Shown here: positions 6,893 through 9,015 of the stretch, piece by piece
Layout of the letters: every line of letters starts with the position of its first letter
How positions within the stretch are numbered: position 1 is the first letter of the stretch
Assembly: GCA_003354225.1 (NCBI GenBank)
Contig: PIVH01000053.1
Location: forward strand, 1 to 9,015
Direction: 5' to 3'
DNA length: 9,015 bases
Source of the DNA: Globobulimina sp.
Taxonomy: Eukaryota > Foraminifera > Rotaliida
Position numbers and translations under genes: made by a program
The notes under the pieces: model-generated
Databases searched by the model: none
Seen by the model: only the letters and a program-made list of their open reading frames with translations
Told to the model about the DNA's origin: nothing

Positions 6893-7432
6893 ATGTCAAT
6901 CACCGTCAACATGATTGATATTCCATCGAATCTGCGCGCCCCCACACCAACAGTATTACGGCCATCGCCGACACCATCAACTTCGTCCGGCAGATCGACA
7001 TCAACATCGTCCGGCAGATCGACATCAACATCGTCCGGCAGCTCATCCGGCAGCTCATCAACGAACAGCGGATCCGGCAGCTCGACATCAACGAACCGAG
7101 AATCCAGCTCTTATTCGGATGGGCAATCATCAACAACCGGGCATGCAATTGACACTCCCGGATTACGCGAAGACGCAGCATTTCTTTTGCAAGTATTTGG
7201 TGTCGCGGAGGCTACATCGGGGGCAAATTCCAATGACAGCGAATACTTCCCTCCAAATTATCGCCGACCAATACAATCACGGCGACCAATACAATCACCG
7301 CGACCAATATCATTTAGTCGCCGAGCAATACAATCACGCCGACCAATACAATCACGCCGACCAATACAATCACGCCGACCAATACAATCACGCCGACCAA
7401 TATCATTTCGTCTCAATCAATACATGCAATAA
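6893..7432 (+). CDS. Ser-rich and RRPIQS-repeat protein (179 residues)
   Basis: I chose the ATG at 6893 because it aligns with the start of the upstream cassette gene (MSITV against MSVSV) and has an ACCATG context. An in-frame ATG at 6815 within the leader would add 26 residues. Residues ~20-85 are Thr/Ser/Gly-rich, built from an 8-residue repeat (TSSGRSTS). Residues ~93-112 (DTPGLREDAAFLLQVFGVAEA) form the only compact-looking, probably amphipathic, segment. Then NDSEYFPPN precedes about seven RRPIQS hexapeptides that make a basic C terminus. It lacks Lys, using Arg instead. Disordered; no family recognised. The layout of acidic EYxPP followed by an Arg-rich tail mirrors the preceding protein. 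An AATAAA overlaps the stop codon. Other frames are also open across the repeats, so frame choice rests on the shared start region. Confidence 0.7.
   Translation: MSITVNMIDIPSNLRAPTPTVLRPSPTPSTSSGRSTSTSSGRSTSTSSGSSSGSSSTNSGSGSSTSTNRESSSYSDGQSSTTGHAIDTPGLREDAAFLLQVFGVAEATSGANSNDSEYFPPNYRRPIQSRRPIQSPRPISFSRRAIQSRRPIQSRRPIQSRRPIQSRRPISFRLNQYMQ
6980..7055 (+). repeat. 24-bp coding tandem repeat
   Basis: The unit CGTCCGGCAGATCGACATCA (plus ACAT) is repeated with a 24-bp period from 6984 and then decays into shorter CATCCGGCAGCT copies to about 7100. It encodes the Ser/Thr/Gly-rich stretch and is open in all forward frames. Confidence 0.8.
7262..7411 (+). repeat. 18-bp coding tandem repeat with higher-order structure
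   Basis: CGACCAATACAATCACGC-type units start at 7265, 7283, 7301, 7322, 7340, 7358, 7376 and 7394. The array consists of two blocks, each closing with an ACCAATATCATTT variant (after 7301 and after 7394), so a block of units was duplicated and then expanded. It encodes RRPIQS hexapeptides. Confidence 0.88.
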
Positions 7433-7572
7433 AATTGTATTTATTTTGATCGTTTTGTGTTTTGTCTCCTTTTTATTAATGTTCTTTTTATTACAATATT
7501 AATTAATGTTCTTTTTTATTAATGTTCTTTTTATTAATGTTGCGCTATTAATTAATTTAATTAAATCGATTA

Positions 7573-7592
7573 TATCCTTGCACTTTAGTTTC
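7573..7592 (-). promoter_or_regulatory. Inverted copy of the 20-bp element of the 37-bp repeat
   Basis: TATCCTTGCACTTTAGTTTC is the exact reverse complement of the word at 6680-6699 and 6717-6736. A 20-base exact match in opposite orientation, in two putative promoter regions, is unlikely by chance and suggests a binding site that works in either orientation. Confidence 0.7.
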
Positions 7593-7632
7593 GATCGTCT
7601 CAAAAGTCTCAAACATTTTAGTTTAGTTTAGT

Positions 7633-7645
7633 TAAATATATATTA
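7633..7645 (+). promoter_or_regulatory. TATA-like element of the last gene
   Basis: TAAATATATATTA stands about 34 bases before the ATG at 7679. In such AT-rich DNA it may be fortuitous. Confidence 0.3.
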
Positions 7646-7678
7646 ACATTTTAAAAACTGTAATTTACATTAATTACA

Positions 7679-8847
7679 ATGGCAGAGGCAAAGGCAAACG
7701 ATACGTATACTATCGACGCCAAGGTGGAAAGAATTAAATTAACGGAAGAAGAGTTGTGGCGGTATTCAAAGATGAAATGGAAAGATTACAGCAAAAAAAC
7801 AATATATTCATTTAATGTAAGCGAAGAAAGCGAATTTTGGAATGGTACTTTTATTTTTTTGGTATACAATTCCCGAAAGCATACACAGCACACACCACGA
7901 TAACAGATAGTTGTAGCAATCCCGATGCTAAATATCCTGTGCGGTACAGTGCATTCCGTGGTTATCGATTGAAGGCACAAACTGTTAAGAAAGTTGCAAT
8001 TTTAGGGCAACAAATGAAGAAATGTAAAGTTTATTATCATGTTATTTATCCATTGGACATGGCACATTCAATATGGACACAATCGGTGGCTTCCGGCAAA
8101 ATGTATGAAAGATTAAAAAGATTGCCGCATGTCAACCAAATGGGTCAAATAAAGGAGGATCATGGCAGAGAATTTAATAATACATTAATGACATTAGTTG
8201 CTGAAACAATTCAACCAAAATTTAATCCAAATACTGTAACAATTTTATCAGTCCATTTACGATGGGATGACCACATCAGTGGCGATGGAGGCAAAGCGGC
8301 ACACAAAGATATGGCGTTGGAAGGTGCCACTATGATGACCTGCGCTATTGTCAAGCCACCGCACGTGAGATATTCAGTGAAACACCGCGCTTTGGGGGTA
8401 GGTTGGGTTGAATGTGAGCAAGGCACAGCATACAGTGTGGTTATGATGGACCAATGGATGGAAGTCGGCCATGCATATAAAGCTGAGATTGTAGGAAAAG
8501 AGAATAAAGGAAAAAGCAGCAAAATATTGAAGTTTATGATTGGCGGTGTTGTGGAAGCAGACAATGGTTTTTTTTCCACTGCGAATCTGCGGAAATTGGG
8601 TATGGATGAAGATGGAACATTGGCTGATATTAATAAGGTATACAAAGGACATACTATTTGTGAGAAAGATATGACATTGGAGGAATACAGAAAAGCCACC
8701 AATAAAACTAATGCAACTTTACAACATATTAAAAAAGCTGCAATCCATAAACAACGGCTAAATAACTTAAAACAAAACCAAAAAAAAAGAAAAGATAGCG
8801 ATGCGGAGAGTGCTGAACAGCCTGCGACAAAAAAGAGAAAACATTAA
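7679..8847 (+). CDS. Two-exon gene for an unrecognised ~374-residue protein with basic tail
   Basis: Exon 1 is 7679-7844 and exon 2 most likely 7889-8847 (phase 1). Exon 1 starts MAEAKANDTYTIDAKVERIK in good context (ACAATGG). The body is a well-mixed globular sequence with beta-rich and conserved-looking segments: FRGYRLKAQTVKKVAIL (~residues 75-90), KVYYHVIYPLDMAHSIWTQ (~100-120), TVTILSVHLRWDDHISGDGG (~180-200), MTCAIVKPPHVRYSVKHRALGVGWVECEQG (~215-245) and KILKFMIGGVVEADNGFF (~280-300). The last ~50 residues are Lys/Arg-rich with an acidic DSDAESAE break and end TKKRKH, a monopartite nuclear localisation type. No signal peptide or membrane span. I do not recognise the fold. A nucleic-acid-binding role is conceivable from composition only. 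Its upstream region shares two short words with the leader and promoter of the preceding gene. Confidence 0.75.
7845..7888 (+). other. Short intron of the last gene (44 nt, or 35 nt with the alternative acceptor)
   Basis: The donor is GTACTTTT after a split Ala codon. Two acceptors keep the same frame: ACACAG ending at 7888 and GAAAG ending at 7879, differing by three codons. CAG is the commoner acceptor. Without splicing, exon 1 ends at a TAA at 7901-7903 and exon 2 has no suitable start. Confidence 0.65.
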
Positions 8848-9015
8848 TGTAAACTTTGTAAAATCATAATTTAATCTTTTTAATTTTTAATATTTCTCAG
8901 AATTATGAAAAATATATGCAATGATGAAAATGCATAGAAAAAAAAGTTGTATGAATGAAATCGAAAAAAAATTCACCACGGTACAGTTCAATACTTGCAG
9001 AGTCATGAAATTCAT
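8848..9015. other. 3' spacer with possible start of a further gene
   Basis: It is AT-rich, without an AATAAA. TATTTCTCAG (8891-8900) resembles a splice acceptor shortly before an ATG at 8905, which stops after ten codons. ACTTGCAG (8993-9000) precedes an ATG at 9005 that is open to the window end. Either could be the 5' end of another plus-strand gene, but too little is visible. Confidence 0.3.

Larger units (their letters stand above)
7433..7678. other. AT-rich spacer before the last gene
   Basis: It holds three copies of ATTAATGTTCTTTTT(T/A) (7475-7490, 7502-7517, 7518-7533) and a fourth partial copy, then TTAATTAA palindromes. Next come the inverted 20-bp element at 7573-7592, TCAAACATTTTA at 7609-7620, TTTAGTTTAGTT and a TATA-like TAAATATATATTA at 7633-7645, about 34 bases before the ATG. 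No gene is seen; the right half is probably the promoter of the following gene. Confidence 0.6.

Noticed and set aside
7262-7411. Possible CRISPR-like array
   Set aside because: Units are contiguous 18-bp repeats without unique spacers and lie within an open reading frame, so this is a coding minisatellite.
7495-7575. AT-rich palindromic stretch as a replication origin
   Set aside because: Palindromes such as TTAATTAA are expected at this base composition, and there is no initiator-site pattern to support an origin.
8211-8702. Minus-strand 163-codon frame
   Set aside because: It is fully antisense to exon 2 of the last gene, whose sense product has the more protein-like composition and fits the splice structure.

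Overview
The window looks eukaryotic (or like DNA of a eukaryote-infecting nuclear element): A+T-rich, standard stop codons, no Shine-Dalgarno sequences, short GT-AG introns that restore reading frames exactly, and a canonical nuclear-type tRNA with internal A and B boxes. Introns of roughly 35-66 nt plus one of 169 nt fit nematode-, fungus- or protist-like genomes. I cannot name the organism, and none of the five protein genes belongs to a family I recognise with confidence. No polymerase, integrase, transposase, reverse transcriptase, capsid, protease, CRISPR array or terminal repeat is visible.

Layout, left to right. (1) 1-922, minus strand: a two-exon gene cut by the left edge. Its long exon has no start codon of its own and is seen only by joining across a 66-nt intron (702-767). 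It encodes a beta-rich, possibly Tudor-like domain followed by a very basic tail. (2) 1044-1713: spacer with short tandem repeats, a truncated 5' tRNA fragment and a complete tRNA-Thr(CGU) at 1204-1276. (3) 1714-5621, plus strand: my reconstruction is one five-exon gene of about 1195 residues. It has a histone-H1-like Lys/Ala/Pro repeat at the N terminus, an acidic linker, a coiled coil, a large unrecognised globular part and a Lys-rich C terminus. (4) 5622-5937: spacer with a long hairpin and the first copy of a ~138-bp leader. (5) 5938-6522: a 194-residue acidic-then-basic disordered protein. (6) 6523-6892: a 3' hairpin, a 37-bp tandem repeat and the second leader copy (about 93% identical). 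(7) 6893-7432: a 179-residue Ser-rich then RRPIQS-repeat protein. (8) 7433-7678: AT-rich spacer with a repeated motif and an inverted copy of a 20-bp element found in the 37-bp repeat. (9) 7679-8847: a two-exon gene of about 374 residues, unrecognised, again with a basic C terminus. (10) 8848-9015: spacer, with a possible start of a further gene at the very edge.

The common thread is that every protein carries Lys/Arg-rich segments of nuclear-localisation or nucleic-acid-binding type, usually C-terminal and beside an acidic Ser/Asp/Glu stretch. Three share a short 'acidic, Tyr, x, Pro' motif just before the basic tail. With the shared leader ahead of two otherwise dissimilar proteins, this suggests a co-regulated set of nuclear, DNA- or chromatin-associated proteins. 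It could be a lineage-specific gene cluster or part of an uncharacterised selfish or viral element. That is inference; the sequence alone does not settle it.
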